A DNA stretch of 64,000 nt from Bubalus kerabau (GCF_029407905.1 NC_073629.1:49336801-49400800); one strand, 5' to 3'; shown: positions 45,540-56,935, counted from the first letter of the stretch. Program-made: numbers and translations. The notes: generated by a model from the sequence alone, not told the origin.

Positions 45540-45960
45540 TAGGAAATATAGTTATATATTTCAGCGCTGGAAACCACATTCAGTTCTAGGCACCACACTT
45601 CTAAAGGGCCACTGACTAATTGGAGCATGTTCCAAGGAAAATGGCCCAGATGGTAAGGGAATATGAAACCAAGTTATATGAGAAACACTTGGAGGAAGTA
45701 CGGAGATTTAGCCGAAAGAAGAGAAGATTAACCAGAAAGTATTACAGAGACCACAGTTTTCAGTTTCTGGAAGAGACGCTAAGGATGGGCTAAGGATTCA
45801 TCGTGCTTTGCCTACTGGAGCCTCCAAGAACAAGGGTCATTGAGGGGAGATACAGGAAGAACATCATCAAAAAGAACTTGATAAAAATCGAAGGCATATC
45901 AAAAGGAATGGATATCACTGGAGACAGATACCAAGCCCCACATCTCTGAAATTATTCTCA
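45540..45960 (+). mobile_element. L3/CR1-like ancient LINE
   Basis: Conserved order of a CR1/L3 tail: CACATTCAGTTCTAGGCACC, GAGAAACACTTGGAGGAAGT, TTTAGCCGAAAGAAGAGAAG, then AGGAAGAACATCATCAAAAA. Diverged; no frame. Confidence 0.6.
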
Positions 45961-46170
45961 CAGAGGCTGTCAGTCAGTGCCTGCTCACATCAGACCTACA
46001 CCGTGGGCCTTCCCAGGCCGCCCATGGCCAGTAGCATCTCTTCCCCTTGTTCTCCCTTTGTACTCTTACCTCTCTGAAGTACTGCCATGCTTTCGCTTGT
46101 GCTTTAATTCTGTTTATACTTGTCCGTCTCTCACTAGTGATTCTCAACTTTCAACCTGATTGTATTCTTT

Positions 46171-46342
46171 TTATGGTTTCCCTTGTGGCTCAGCTGGTAA
46201 AGAATCCACCTGCAGTGCGGGAGACCTGGGTTCAATCCCTGAGTTGGGAAGATCCCCTGGAGAAGGGAAAGGCTACCCACTCCGGTATTCTGGCCTGGAG
46301 AATTCCATGGACTGTACAGTCCATGGGGTTGCAAAGAGTCGG
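46171..46342 (+). mobile_element. Bov-tA SINE with 17-bp TSD
   Basis: TSD ACCTGATTGTATTCTTT (46154-46170) and ACCTAATTGTATTCTTT (46343-46359), one mismatch. A third diverged copy of the target sequence follows at 46361-46378. Confidence 0.92.
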
Positions 46343-46379
46343 ACCTAATTGTATTCTTTCAACCTAATTGTATTCTCTC

Positions 46380-46456
46380 TATAACAAGTATAATATATAT
46401 AAATTGTAACAAATACATGTTATATATTATAACAAATATATGTTATAATATATATA
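46380..46456. repeat. AT-rich low-complexity spacer
   Basis: TATATATA/ATAACA-rich sequence between two oppositely oriented Bov-tA copies. Confidence 0.8.
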
Positions 46457-46665
46457 GTGGTGATTTAGTCGCTGAGTTGTGTCTGACTCTTGCAACCCCA
46501 TGGACTGTAGCCTGCCGGGCTCCTCTGTCTCTGGGATTCTCCAGGCAAGAATACTGGAGTGTGTTGCCATTTCCTTCTCCAGGGGATCTTCCCAACCCAG
46601 GAATTGAACCTGGGTCTCCTGCATTACAGGCAGATTCTTTACCGACTCAGCTACAAGGGAAGCAC
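46457..46665 (-). mobile_element. Bov-tA SINE, antisense
   Basis: Complete antisense copy ending in TACAAGGGAAGCAC. Target flanks are AT-rich (TAATAT on both sides). Confidence 0.9.
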
Positions 46666-46673
46666 TTTAATAT

Positions 46674-46718
46674 TTTATATATATATATATACACACATAC
46701 ATAAAATATAATACATAT
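46674..46718. repeat. (TA)n/(CA)n microsatellite
   Basis: TATATATATATATA followed by ACACACATACATA. Confidence 0.85.
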
Positions 46719-46980
46719 AGGCAATGGCACCCCACTCCAGTACTCTTGCCTGGAAAATCCCATGGACAGAGGATCCTGGTGGGCTGCAGTCTGTGGGGTC
46801 GCTAAGAGTGGACACGACTGAGCGACTTCACTTTCACTTTTCACTTTCATGCATCGGAGAAGGAAATGGCAACCCACTCCAGTGTTCTTGCCCGGAGAAT
46901 CCCAGGGACGGGGGAGCCTGGTGGGCTGCCGTCTATGGGGTCGCACAGAGTCGGACACGACTGAAGCGACTTAGCAGCAG
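46719..46980 (+). mobile_element. BOV-A2 dimer SINE, slightly 5'-truncated
   Basis: GGCAATGGCACCCCACTCCA start, linker CACTTTTCACTTTCATGCAT, GCGACTTAGCAGCAG end. No clear TSD. Confidence 0.92.
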
Positions 46981-47069
46981 TTTCACATTTAACTATGTGA
47001 AATTCATAATTAATATAACCCACCTGTGCAGCACATAATTCCAAAAATATACTATAATGCCCTCATATT

Positions 47070-47193
47070 GCACTTAGTCACTCAGTCCTGTCCGACTCTT
47101 TGCGACCCCATAGACTGTATAGCCCACCAGGCTCCTCTATCCATGGGATGCTCCAGGCAAGAATACTGGAGTGGGTTGCCATGCCATTCTCCA
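47070..47193 (-). mobile_element. 5'-truncated Bov-A unit, antisense, with exact 11-bp TSD
   Basis: Only one Bov-A unit (124 bp). TSD GCCCTCATATT at 47059-47069 and 47194-47204. Confidence 0.92.
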
Positions 47194-47429
47194 GCCCTCA
47201 TATTAAGGGCAATTAAAAGGAAAAACAAATTGTATTCAAGTTACATATTTCACACAATCTCCAGGAATGACCATACCAGGAAACACAGTAAAGTAGATGG
47301 ATTTGGAATGTGGGAGCAGCACTATTAGGGCAGCTGTGCTGCAGGCTGGTGTAGGCACATTGCATCAGTAACTCAAAAAAAAAACAAACTAGGAATGTGT
47401 TTGCTTCCCATGATACAGTATTCTTTTTC

Positions 47430-47620
47430 TTTCCTTTTTTAATTCTTTTCAATTTATAACTTGTTTATTTTAAAATGTGTAACATAAAATGCATCATTTT
47501 AAGCATTTTTAAGTGTACAGTTCTGTGGCATTAAGTACATTCACTTTGTCATGTAACCACCACCTTCCATCTTCCAAACTTTTTCATCTCCCTCAACTCA
47601 TGATGTAGTTTTCTTAAGTA
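47430..47620 (-). mobile_element. L1 3' UTR fragment, antisense
   Basis: TTTAAGTGTACAGTTCTGTG and CATGTAACCACCACCTTCC in typical L1M order. Confidence 0.65.
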
Positions 47621-47770
47621 ATGAGTCCTCCTGGCAAAGGTCCAGACAACACAATCTATGACAGTCTTCCTTCAGTTTCCTTGGTAATTCTACTTATAAG
47701 ATTTCAGTGTATATATAAAATATGTAAAAAGTTTTGTTTTTGTATGTAAAACAGAGTTAGGTTTTAAGTT

Positions 47771-48050
47771 CTGCTGCTGCTGCTGCTAAGTCGCTTCAGT
47801 CATGTCCGACTCTGTGCAACCCCATAGATGGCAGCCCACCAGGCTGCCGCATCCCTGGGCTCCTCCAGGCAAGAACACTGCAGTGGGTTGCCATTTCCTT
47901 CTCCAGTGCATGAAAGTGAAAAATGAAAGTGAAGTCACTCAGTCGTGTCCTACTCTTCATGACCCCATGGATTGCAGCCTTCCAGGCTCCTCCATCCCTG
48001 GGATTTTCCAGGCAAGAGTACTGGAGTGGCTCGCCATTGCCTTCTCCTTC
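47771..48050 (-). mobile_element. BOV-A2 dimer SINE, antisense
   Basis: Starts with a (CTG)n tail, ATGAAAGTGAAAAATGAAAG linker and GCCATTGCCTTCTCC end. Confidence 0.93.
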
Positions 48051-48322
48051 AGGTGATTGTAAATGGATTGTCACCCATCCAGATGACCAATGGGATGGGG
48101 GACAGGGGCTTGTTGACTGAAACAGACCCAAATATTGCAGAATATCTGTATCATTGGCAGTTGTCCACTAAATGCAAGTACCACCCCTTGGTCACTGTAA
48201 CAAGCAGAAACAACCCTATTCGTTCCCTTATCATTACCACTATTGACAGCCAGACTGTACAGTACATGAACTCTAAGGCAAGACTCAGTTTTGTTCTTTT
48301 TTTAACTTCCTTAGTACCTGGT

Positions 48323-48549
48323 GGGGCTTCCCAGGTGGCGCTAGTGGTAAAGAACCTACCTGCCTGCCAATGCAGGAAACATAATGAGACATGGGTTTGA
48401 TCCCTGGGTCGTGAAGATCCCCTGGAGGAGGGCATCGCAACCCACTCCCTGTATTCTTGCCTGGAGAATCCAATGGACAGAGGAGCCTGGCGGGCTACAG
48501 TCCATGGGTCTCAAGGAGTTGGACACAACTGAAGCGACTTAGCATGCAC
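48323..48549 (+). mobile_element. Bov-tA SINE with 10-bp TSD
   Basis: GGGCTTCCCAGGTGGCGCTA head. TSD AGTACCTGGT at 48313-48322 and 48550-48559. Confidence 0.94.
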
Positions 48550-48639
48550 AGTACCTGGTACAAGAGGCTCTCAGTGTTTATTAAAGTAGAGAATGTAGTA
48601 GAGAGGATGCCCACATGTCCCTCAGGTAGCTGTGGCTCA

Positions 48640-49860
48640 GCTTTTCTGAAACTGAACAAGGAATCATCTTCCTCTTCTCTAGCCTCGCTCCTCAATCTTT
48701 CCTAACCTTCTTCATTCTCAGTCTTTACAGTTATCCAAAAAGCTAGCCACTGCGGATTCGCCTCCCTCACTGTGCACATCTGGTGGGTCATAGACCATCA
48801 CTTCTGCCTGTCCTAACTCAGGGACCCTCTGTTTCCCCTGCTCCAACCTCCCTTATATCTTCTTCTATTATAATACCCTTTTTTCTGGCCTCCACAATCA
48901 CCATCCTTCAAATGCTCAGGAACTCTAAGCATTTCATTGGCATGCCAAGCCTTCCATTTCGGAGTAGGGTAGCCCCATTGTTGTTCAGTCTCTCAGTCGT
49001 GTCCCACTCTTTGCGACCCCATGGACTGTAGCATGCCAGGCTTCCCTGTCTTTCACCATCTCCCAGAGCTTGCTCAAACTCGCGTCCATTGAGGCATCAA
49101 TGATGCCATCCAACCATCTCATCCTCTGTCGTCCCCTTCTCCTCCTGCCTTCAATGTTTCCCAGCATCAGGATCTTTTCCAGTGAGTCAGCTCTTCTCAT
49201 CAGATGACTAGAGTGTTGGAGCTTCAGCTTCAGCATCAGTCCTTCCAATGAATATTCAGGACTGATTTTCTTTAGGATTGACTGGTTTGATCTCCTAACA
49301 GTCCAAGAAACTATCAAGAGTCTTCTCCAGCACCACAGTTTGAAAGCATCAATTCTTCGGCGCTCAGCCTCTTTTATTGTCCAGCTCTCACATCCATACA
49401 TGACTACTGGAAAAAGCATAGCTTTGACTATATAGGCTTTTGTCAGCAAAGTAATATTTCTGATTTTTAATACTGCTACCTAGGTTTGTCATAGCTTTTC
49501 TTCCAAAGAGCAAGTGTCTTTTAATTTCATGGCTGCAGTCACCATCCACAGTGATTTTGGAGCCCAAGAAAATAGTCTGTCACTGTTTCCATTGTTTCCC
49601 CATCTATTTGTCATGAAGTGATGGGACCAGATGCCATGATCTTAATGTAGCTCCTTATGCCTAGAGTAACTGTTACCTTTTTCAACTTGAAAAATTCCTA
49701 CTCATACATGGAGACTCAGCTGAAATGTCTCCTCCTCTGGTCCCAGATCTCAGACAGAATTACCCACTCCCTGTCTCTGTTGATATCTTTGTTGTATCAT
49801 TTCTTGTGTTAAACTTTGTTCATGTGCCTGTCGGACTAAGAGTTCCTTGAGTAGAAGTTA
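48640..49860 (+). mobile_element. L2-type LINE, sense, split by BovB
   Basis: Pyrimidine-rich L2-like sequence at 48640-48968, then after BovB at 49655-49855: AAAAATTCCTACTCATACAT, GACTCAGCTGAAATGTCTCC and CGGACTAAGAGTTCCTTGAG. Confidence 0.5.
48977..49646 (-). mobile_element. BovB LINE, 5'-truncated, antisense
   Basis: From the TTGTTGTTCAGTC 3' end to ATGCCATGATCTTAAT. The minus frame 49449-48985 (154 codons) holds YGCESWTIKEAE, LWCWRRLLIV and RRRRGRQRMRWLDG blocks of the BovB C-terminal part. Near-TSD GTAGCCCC and GTAGCTCC flank it. Confidence 0.93.
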
Positions 49861-50045
49861 ATTGCTCAGGCTTTAGAGTCAAGGGCTAGAGTGAATCCTG
49901 CATGACTTAGCAGTCCTGTGGTCTTGAACAAAGCCCTTCACCTCTGGAAGCCCCAGTTTGTCTTATCTGTAAAATGGGGATAATATACTGCTTACAAAGT
50001 GTTTAGAGCAAAGCTTGAAATGTTAACCATTTTCATTGGCTTTGT
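49860..50045 (+). mobile_element. MIR, near full core
   Basis: AGGCTTTAGAGTCAAGGGCT, GTGGTCTTGAACAAAGCCCT, CTTATCTGTAAAATGGGGAT. Confidence 0.7.
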
Positions 50046-50049
50046 ATCT

Positions 50050-51810
50050 GTCCAGCACCTCATAAGAAGCAAAATAGAGAAGGTACTTACCAGCTGTTTT
50101 GAATGAAGGAAGCACGGACTGCTGATAGTGTCAGATTTGGAGATTTTATTATTTAGTCATGTTCAAACGGATGTTATATTTGGCACTTATAGACAATTTT
50201 ATCATGCATAAATTTATCCATGGAAAATATTCTTGAAAGAAAAAAGCAATCTGTTTTCAGCTCTGACTTTTTTTAGGTGTATTAAAAAGCATTCATCCTG
50301 AAACAGTAATGTAAAAACCCTTGGGCTTGTAAAGTCTGTGCCCACTGTGGAAAATTATGTGCCTAGAAACTCGTGTGTTTTGGATTTTGACCTGTAGTTT
50401 CCATAACGTGAAATGTGGGGAATGTCACTTTTTTCTTACTCATCTGAACAGCGAAGACCGGCGCCCACCTCTGGCAGCACTGAGCCCAACCCCGTGACTG
50501 TCCTGCGCCTGTCCCACCTTCAGTACAAAGTGTATATTCTTATTCAGCTTATGACTCAACTCTTTGCTTTAAAAACCCTTTAAGTGCTGCTTGCAGTGTA
50601 AGACCAAATCCTGCATTTTAAAAACTTCCATAGCTAATACTCTGCTAAATGTTTAAAGCCTGACATTTAATCTCCATGAACTGGAGCGCTCTGATTTCAC
50701 TGTTTGCAGCTAGTAAATGTCACTCTGAACATTGTTGCTTTCACTCACACTTAAGCACTTTCATCTGCCGTGGATGCAGTGTGTCAGAGGAGTCTTTGTG
50801 TGCTGTTCTAGTGAGGGGAAAAAAAGGCGAAACCCGGCCTTTAAACAGACTGAAAAAAACTGCTTGAAAGGCAGCGATGACCCTGTTTTTTTTATATGGT
50901 GTTTGTGAACACACGATCCTGAGTTCCACCAGATTCTCTTAAAAACTAACTCTATTAGCTCAGTCAGAACAGGGTCCCTGCTGAGCTCATCCGTGGTTGC
51001 CAGCCAAGCAGCTCCCCCTCCTTTGTGACCAGAGTGGGGATCGGTGGGGAGAAGGGAGAGAAGATGCTGGCATTCCTTTCATTTCACTTCTGCCTGCAGG
51101 AGGAATCTTGTCATCCTCTGGCTCCCCAAACTATTTTCAACCTGGCTGTTTTATTTCTTAGTTCCTGAAGGCTGCTGGCACACAGGACAGCCCTCACTTT
51201 TCATCATCTTGACATGGAATGGAAAATCAGTTTGTGGCTCTTTTCATAGCAAGTGATTTACTCCTGTTCTTTTATCTGTCTCCGCTTTATACTCTTTGTT
51301 TGAACATGTTTTTATTTCCCGTCTCTGCTGCCTTTTGTTCTTTTTCTGGGATTTTTCTGTTCACTTTTCCTTCCCCTGCTCTCTCCCCATCCCCCACCCG
51401 CCATCCCCTGCTCAGTCCCTGGGGCCTTCCTTGTCTTGGCCCCCAGGCCCTTGTCCCACCCCTTTTGTGCACGTCCTGCTTCCTGCCTGGCTGCCCTCCT
51501 CTCTCCTGCCCAGTCTGTTACAGGCACTGCTGGTGCCCCTCCACTGCTGTTCTTGTCCCTGGGGCCCCTCTTCATGTACCCATGGGCTCAGTCAGTAATA
51601 GCCCAGGTGCAGCAGGCAGACGGACTGAATTTGTCCATGGTCACATTATAGACAGATTGTCAGCCAAATTCTTAGGCAGATTTGTTTTTAAGGCCGTTAA
51701 TGCCTACACTAGCCTTTGTTTGCAGTTTCCTGGCAGCCATGCTAAAGCTCAAGTGAGCTGAAGCCTAGAAACAGAACACTCTACAAGAAGCACTGAAGGG
51801 GAAATTTTAG
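50050..51810. other. Repeat-poor intron block
   Basis: About 1.75 kb without recognised repeats. 51350-51560 is a C/T-rich low-complexity stretch that creates overlapping long frames on both strands (for example 51219-51761, 180 codons); none resembles a known protein. Confidence 0.45.
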
Positions 51811-51814
51811 AAAA

Positions 51815-51930
51815 CTATGGGCTTTTCTAACAGACATGGATTCAAGTCTCTACTCTGCGGTTTATTAGCTTTGTGGCCTTGGACAAATTCATTCATTTGA
51901 CAAATGTTTATCAAGTGCCTATTATGTGCC
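51815..51930 (+). mobile_element. MIR fragment, interrupted by BOV-A2
   Basis: GGATTCAAGTCTCTACTCTG and TTGTGGCCTTGGACAAATTC, then an L2/MIR-like AAGTGCCTATTATGTGCC. Confidence 0.55.
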
Positions 51931-51934
51931 TTCT

Positions 51935-52201
51935 GCTGCTAAGTCACTTCATTCGTGTCCGACTCTGTGCGACCCCATAGATGGCAGCCCACCAGGCTCC
52001 CCCATCCCTGGGATTCTCCAGGCAAGAACACTGGAGTGGGCTGCCATTTCCTTCTCCAGTGCATGAAAGTGAAAAGTGAAAGTGAAGTCGCTCAGTCGTG
52101 TCTGACTCTTTGCAACCCCATGGACTGCAGCCTACCAGGCTCCTCCGTCCATGGGATTTTCCAGGCAAGAGTACTGGAGTGGGGTACCATCGCCTTCTCC
52201 G
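51935..52201 (-). mobile_element. BOV-A2 dimer SINE, antisense, with 11-bp TSD
   Basis: TSD ATGTGCCTTCT at 51924-51934 and 52202-52212. Confidence 0.95.
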
Positions 52202-52212
52202 ATGTGCCTTCT

Positions 52213-52690
52213 AGGCAACCAGTTAATTACCTTCTGTCTTCTTCTCTTATGTTCCCAGCCAATTGGGAAATAAGACAGTAGAAATCAAAATATCAGCTTT
52301 ATCAACTGATGGAAGCCAGATTAGAGGATGTGGCTAACATATGCAGCCACCATGGGTTTACTTCTTTGCTGAATTAGGCATTAGGCCCACCTCTCTTCTC
52401 TACTTAGCACACAAGCCAGGTATAGAGGATAGAGGCTGAAGACAGACAGGCTGAGAAGAGAGTGAAGAAATCCAGGGGCATGGTGCATCCTCACCTCCTG
52501 ACCTCACCCATAGGCAGGCCACTCCTCCCACAGGGAAGGACCTAGTGGGGAGCCTGAGAGGAGATTTCACCCCTCCCTCCTGGGATCTGGAAACTCCCTT
52601 CCCTCCAGGGAAACAGGAGGGTTGAGAGCGCGCCTTTAACTCTAAGCACTGTATCTAACCAGTGATTACCATAACAGGCAAAATAAATAT
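52213..52690. other. Intronic sequence, no recognised element
   Basis: No repeat or gene recognised. Confidence 0.4.
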
Positions 52691-52699
52691 TGCCAGTCT

Positions 52700-52810
52700 G
52701 TTTCGTCACCTATAAAATATGAATCATCATACCCATCTCTTACTGTGGCTGTGGGGACTAAGGTGAAATGAGATGCTGTTTATGAAGAATATGAGTACCT
52801 GTTAGCTCTC
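52700..52810 (+). mobile_element. MIR 3' fragment
   Basis: TTTCGTCACCTATAAAATAT, GGTGAAATGAGATGCTG. Confidence 0.45.
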
Positions 52811-53315
52811 ACCCTTTGATCAGGACCAGCCGAAAGTAGAATTAGTCACTCAGTGGCTTGATATATCTTTGTTGTCCTCTTTATCTTCTCTTTTTGAGCC
52901 TGTTTGGTCATTTTTCCCCTCCTCACTACTGTTTAAAAAACAAAAAAAGTGGAAATAAAAAGCAGGAATACTGGTCCTAAAGCACAGTAAGCACAAATCA
53001 TTTCTAATCCTGGTGTACGTGTTACACAACTCATTAATCTGGAAAAAGGAAGCATTAGAGACAATTAAATCTACTTTAGAACTACAAAAACTGGTTGTTC
53101 TTGAAGGGTCACCAAAGTACAAAATACGGCTACAAGCAGATATCTTATATTACATGGGAAATGTTTGTTTTGATTCCTCACACTTATTGTTATATTAACT
53201 TAAATAATATTCATGAGGTTCTTTATTACTGTAGAAAAGAATTCAGCTGAGCCTGGAAACCACAGTGATGAAGGAAAATAGTAAAGATAGTTTTAGGGAA
53301 TAACTTTTAATTCAG
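52811..53315. other. Intronic sequence, no recognised element
   Basis: No repeat or gene recognised. Confidence 0.4.
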
Positions 53316-53319
53316 GGTG

Positions 53320-53600
53320 CTTGGACTTTTTTTGAGGGCAGCAGGAAGCCACTGATGACAAAAGCTGAGACAGTCAGGTTTGTACGGTAGGTGAATGCCA
53401 CGTAGCAGCGCTATGGGAATGAAACAGGGGAGAAGGCAGGGCTGGGAGAGCAGGGAGGAGGTGAACCAGGTGAGAGGAAATTGATTCACGCCAAGTAGCA
53501 GCACCCAGATTTAAGGGCCTTCAGGAGTAGAATTGGCAGGGTCAGGATTCCGGGGCGGAGGGCGGAGGAGTAAAATGTATCTGGTAAGAGGGCTCTTTTC
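53320..53600 (-). mobile_element. Ancient LINE-type repeat (L2/CR1-like), antisense
   Basis: GGACTTTTTTTGAGGGCAGC and GGAAGCCACTGATGACAAAA fit the same old family as 5470-6200. Strongly diverged. Confidence 0.4.
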
Positions 53601-53612
53601 TGAAGTTAAAAC

Positions 53613-53765
53613 AGGAATTCCCCTGGTGGTCCAGTGGCTAAGACTCCAAGGCTCCAGTGGAGGAAGGGCGGGTTTGATTCCTGGTCCGGAAGCTAGATCC
53701 CACGTGCCACAACTCAGACCTCAGTACAACGAAGGTGGCAACTAAGACCTGGCACTGCCAAATAA
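53613..53765 (+). mobile_element. tRNA-Glu SINE (CHR/SINE2 type)
   Basis: GGAATTCCCCTGGTGGTCCA head, GTTTGATTCCTGGTCCGGAA B-box and an AAATAAATAAATA tail. Confidence 0.85.
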
Positions 53766-54470
53766 ATAAATATTAAAGAAACTATAAAATAAAGTTCAAA
53801 TAATAAGAATTCAAATGGCAGTGCTGCCAGAGGCCCTTCCCAAGCAGGATTAGAGAGTTAACATGGGAAACTCAGCCTGAGAGAGACCAAGCCAAAGGAG
53901 AGATGAACTTGGCCAATAAGAGGGGCTGGACCAGTTTCCCGAGAGGGAGCCCTCTGGCAAGATAAAGCAGCAGGGTATAGCATGACACCGAGATATGCCT
54001 TCCACTGATGGGAAAGAGAGAGGAAGAAAAAGAAAGCCAGAGAATTTAAGTCAATTGGGGGCTTTGGTGGTGGGGGGGCACTATCAAGAATGCTGTGGAG
54101 TTGTAGATTGTCCTGCCTCTCGCATAATTATGTCAGCCATTCTCATAATAGGCACATAAAGCCTTATTTCAGTTTTTCCCTCAAAAAAACAGATTTAACA
54201 GAAGTTCTCAGGTGGATACTAAGCTAGATGTTTTTTTGTTTTGTGAACAGTTTTCTTCTTTGGGCTTTTTTAATTGCATTCTTTTATTGACTGGGATAGA
54301 GGGAATTCAGTCCTTGGGACAGGCTCTCTCCTTGTAGTCAGTTTTTATAGGATGTTACAGAACTTTTCAGTTTTGAAGTGGATCTAAAAACAGTAAACAA
54401 GAAAAGATCAGTAATGCTTTTGCAAGGTGGAAGGGGAAGGAAAGAGGAATGACTCAATGGCTTTGGAACA
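53766..54470. other. Intronic sequence, no recognised element
   Basis: No gene. A purine-rich block at 53995-54060 includes GGTGGTGGGGGGGCAC. Confidence 0.4.
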
Positions 54471-54489
54471 GTCCCTTTTTATATCCATG

Positions 54490-54716
54490 TGTATGTGCAT
54501 GCTAAGTCGCTTCATTTGTGTCCAACTCTGTGCAATCCTGTGGACTGTAGCCTGCCAGGCTCCTCTGTCTATGGGATTCTTCAGGAAAGAATATATACTG
54601 GAGTGGGTTGCCATGCCCTCCTCCAGGGTATCTTCCTGACCCAAGGATTGAACCCGAGACTCCTGTGTCTCTGCGTTGGCAGTCAGGTTCTTTACCACTA
54701 GCGCCTCCTGAGAAGC
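54490..54716 (-). mobile_element. Bov-tA SINE, antisense, with 15-bp TSD
   Basis: TSD CTTTTTATATCCATG (54475-54489) and CTCTTTATGTCCATG (54717-54731), two mismatches. Confidence 0.9.
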
Positions 54717-54731
54717 CTCTTTATGTCCATG

Positions 54732-54985
54732 CTACTGCTAAATCACTTCAGTCGTGTCCGACTCTGTGCGACCCCCTAGACGGCAGCCCACCAGGCTCCC
54801 CCTTCTGGGATTCTCCAGGCAAGAACACTGGAGTGGGTTGCCATTTCCTCCTCCAATGCATGAAAGTGAAAAGTGAAAGTGAAGTCGCTCAGTCATGTCC
54901 GACCCTTAGCGACCCCATGGACTGCAGCCCAACAGGCTCCTCCGTCCATGGGATTTTCCAGGCAAGAGTACTGGAGTGGGGTACT
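54732..54985 (-). mobile_element. BOV-A2 dimer SINE, antisense
   Basis: Begins directly after the TSD of the preceding SINE; linker ATGAAAGTGAAAAGTGAAAG; last ten bases of the usual 5' end are missing. Confidence 0.92.
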
Positions 54986-55495
54986 AATTGAACAGAGCAC
55001 TCTGTTCCCATCACAGCAGAGCAGTATTAGGCATATCTGTGGTGAACATACATTTTAGTTTTCTAACTGGTTACACAAAATAGTGGAAAACTATTTTCTC
55101 TGTTTCAAGACGAAAGGTTTTCCTTCCATTTCATAGTTTTTAAAGACCCAATATTGGAGCAAGGAGTTTTTAACTAATGACATACTATTAAAGGGTTTTG
55201 TTCGTATTTGTAGAGTCGATGTATAAAGCCATTGTTTTTTCTGAAGTATTTTGATATATTAAACTGAGTAAAACTAGAGACCCAGCAGTGAATCAGTATT
55301 TCTGCCAGCTCCTCTAAGACTTTTTTTGGGCACCTGTTTTGTGCAAAATGCTTGTTGATAAGGGCTGAATACAGTGCCATGTGTCTAGATTGTAGGCTCC
55401 CCGATGGCTTACTTGTCTTCCCAAACCCAAGTGCCAAGAAAAACACCAAGCATCATTGTATTTGTTGACAGGGAAGAATAAATTGAGAAAGTATC
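54986..55495. other. Intronic sequence, no recognised element
   Basis: No gene or repeat recognised. Confidence 0.4.
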
Positions 55496-55497
55496 AT

Positions 55498-55752
55498 TGA
55501 TATATATACACTAACATGTATAGAATAGATAGCTAGTGGAAAGCTGCTGTTAGCACGGGGAGCCCAGCCTGGTACTCTGTGATGACCTAGAGGGGTGGGA
55601 TGGGGGAGGGGTGGGAGGGAGGCTCAAGAGGGAGGGGATATATATATGTATAGTTATAACTGATTCACGTCGTTGTACAGCAGAAACCAACACAACATTG
55701 AAAGCAATTATCCTCCAATTAAAAAATAAATTAAAAAACAAAATAAAAACAA
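55498..55752 (+). mobile_element. Bovine-type L1 3' end, sense
   Basis: AATAGATAGCTAGTGGAAAG, GGGGAGCCCAGCCTGGTACT, CTCTGTGATGACCTAGAGGG, a G-rich tract, CGTTGTACAGCAGAAACCAA and TTATCCTCCAATTAAAAAAT. Low divergence indicates a young ruminant L1. Confidence 0.9.
55592..55622 (+). repeat. G-rich tract of L1 3' UTR (G-quadruplex type)
   Basis: GGGGTGGGATGGGGGAGGGG followed by TGGGAGGGAGG: at least five runs of three or more G. Confidence 0.85.
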
Positions 55753-55879
55753 TACTTGTTGACTGTAAACAAATAGACTGCCAGGTACTTCTCCAAAAGT
55801 GTGTTTCCTTGGGATCAGCAAAGAATTGCCATTTGAGGATCTGCGACCGTGGTTTTTTGTGGTTTTTTTGCGACCATAG

Positions 55880-56420
55880 TTTTAAAAGATGCTTGTTCCT
55901 TGGAAGAAAAGCTATGACCAACCTTGATAGCATATTAAAAAGCAGAGACATTACTTTGCCAACAAAGGTCTGTCTAGTCAAAACTATGGTTTTTCTAGTA
56001 GTCACATATGGATGTGAGAGTTGAATCACAAAGAGAGCTGAGCGCCGAAGAATTGATGCTTCTGAACTGTGGTGTTGGAGAAGACTCTTGAGAGTCCCTT
56101 GGACTGCAAGGAGATCAAACCAGTCCATCCTAAAGGAAATCAATCCTGAATATTCATTGGAAGGACTGATGCTAAAACTGAAGCTCCAATACTTTGGCCA
56201 CCTGATGTGAAGAACTGACTCATTGAAAAAGACCCTAATGCTGGGCAAGATTGAAGGCAGGAGGAGAAGGGGACGATAGAGGATAAGATGGTTGGACGAT
56301 ATCACCGACTTGATGGACATGAGTTTGAGCAGGCTCTGGGAGTTGGTAGTGGACAGGGAAGCCTGGCATGCTGCAGTCCATGGGGTCACAAAGAGTCCGA
56401 CGTGACTGAACTGAACTGAA
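55880..56420 (+). mobile_element. BovB LINE, 5'-truncated, sense, with 10-bp TSD
   Basis: Starts TTTTAAAAGATGCTTGTTCC, carries LLFLGRK-, YGCES- and GAEELWCW-type codons (plus strand), and ends CTGAACTGAACTGAA. TSD GCGACCATAG (55870-55879) and GTGACCATGG (56421-56430), two mismatches. An extra copy of the target motif (GCGACCGTGG) lies at 55843. Confidence 0.9.
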
Positions 56421-56430
56421 GTGACCATGG

Positions 56431-56685
56431 GTGAGCCATGTGCAAATCCCTGCTGCCAGGCCACAAGAAGAGGGAACCTCTCTTAAAGAGGGGCAGAGGA
56501 AGCTGGGAGGGTGATAGTGAACAAAGAGTCTGTTGGAGGAATTGGGAGTTCGAAGAATAGTGGCTTTTCATTGGCTGGTTGTCAGCTCTTGCCAGGCAAG
56601 AAGAGGAGTCTGTCTTCTCCCTGTTGGGCTCTGTCTTCATAGGGCGTGAGAACCTTCTGGCCTCCCAACTCAATTTTAACTGAGG
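56431..56685. other. Intronic sequence, no recognised element
   Basis: No gene or repeat recognised. Confidence 0.4.
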
Positions 56686-56689
56686 TTTC

Positions 56690-56935
56690 TGTTTATTAAC
56701 TTTTATACACTTTACATGTGTTAACTCATTCAATCATTACAATAACCGTATCCTATTTTTATCCCCATTGTGCAGATAAGAAAACTGAGGCATAAGGGGG
56801 GGGGAATTGATTTGCCCAAAGTATGAGGGACACTAAGTGGCAGAAACAGGATCCAAACCCGGATAGCTTGAGGCTGCAGTATCTATGCTCTAGTCACTGT
56901 ACTCTGCTACCCTTCTGCTCAGGACAAAACTATTG
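56690..56935 (-). mobile_element. MIR, near full length, antisense
   Basis: GTGTTAACTCATTCAATCAT, AGATAAGAAAACTGAGGCAT, CTAAGTGGCAGAAACAGGAT and CTCTAGTCACTGTACTCTGC. A G9 run (56798-56806) replaces the usual GAGAGG. Confidence 0.78.

Noticed and set aside
51219..51761. 180-codon plus-strand frame with overlapping long frames on both strands
   Set aside because: Low-complexity C/T-rich sequence explains it; Pro/Ser/Leu-rich product without family resemblance.
55550..56464. 304-codon minus-strand frame, the longest in the window
   Set aside because: It is the antisense of the L1 tail and the sense BovB; the frame is a by-product of the repeat composition.
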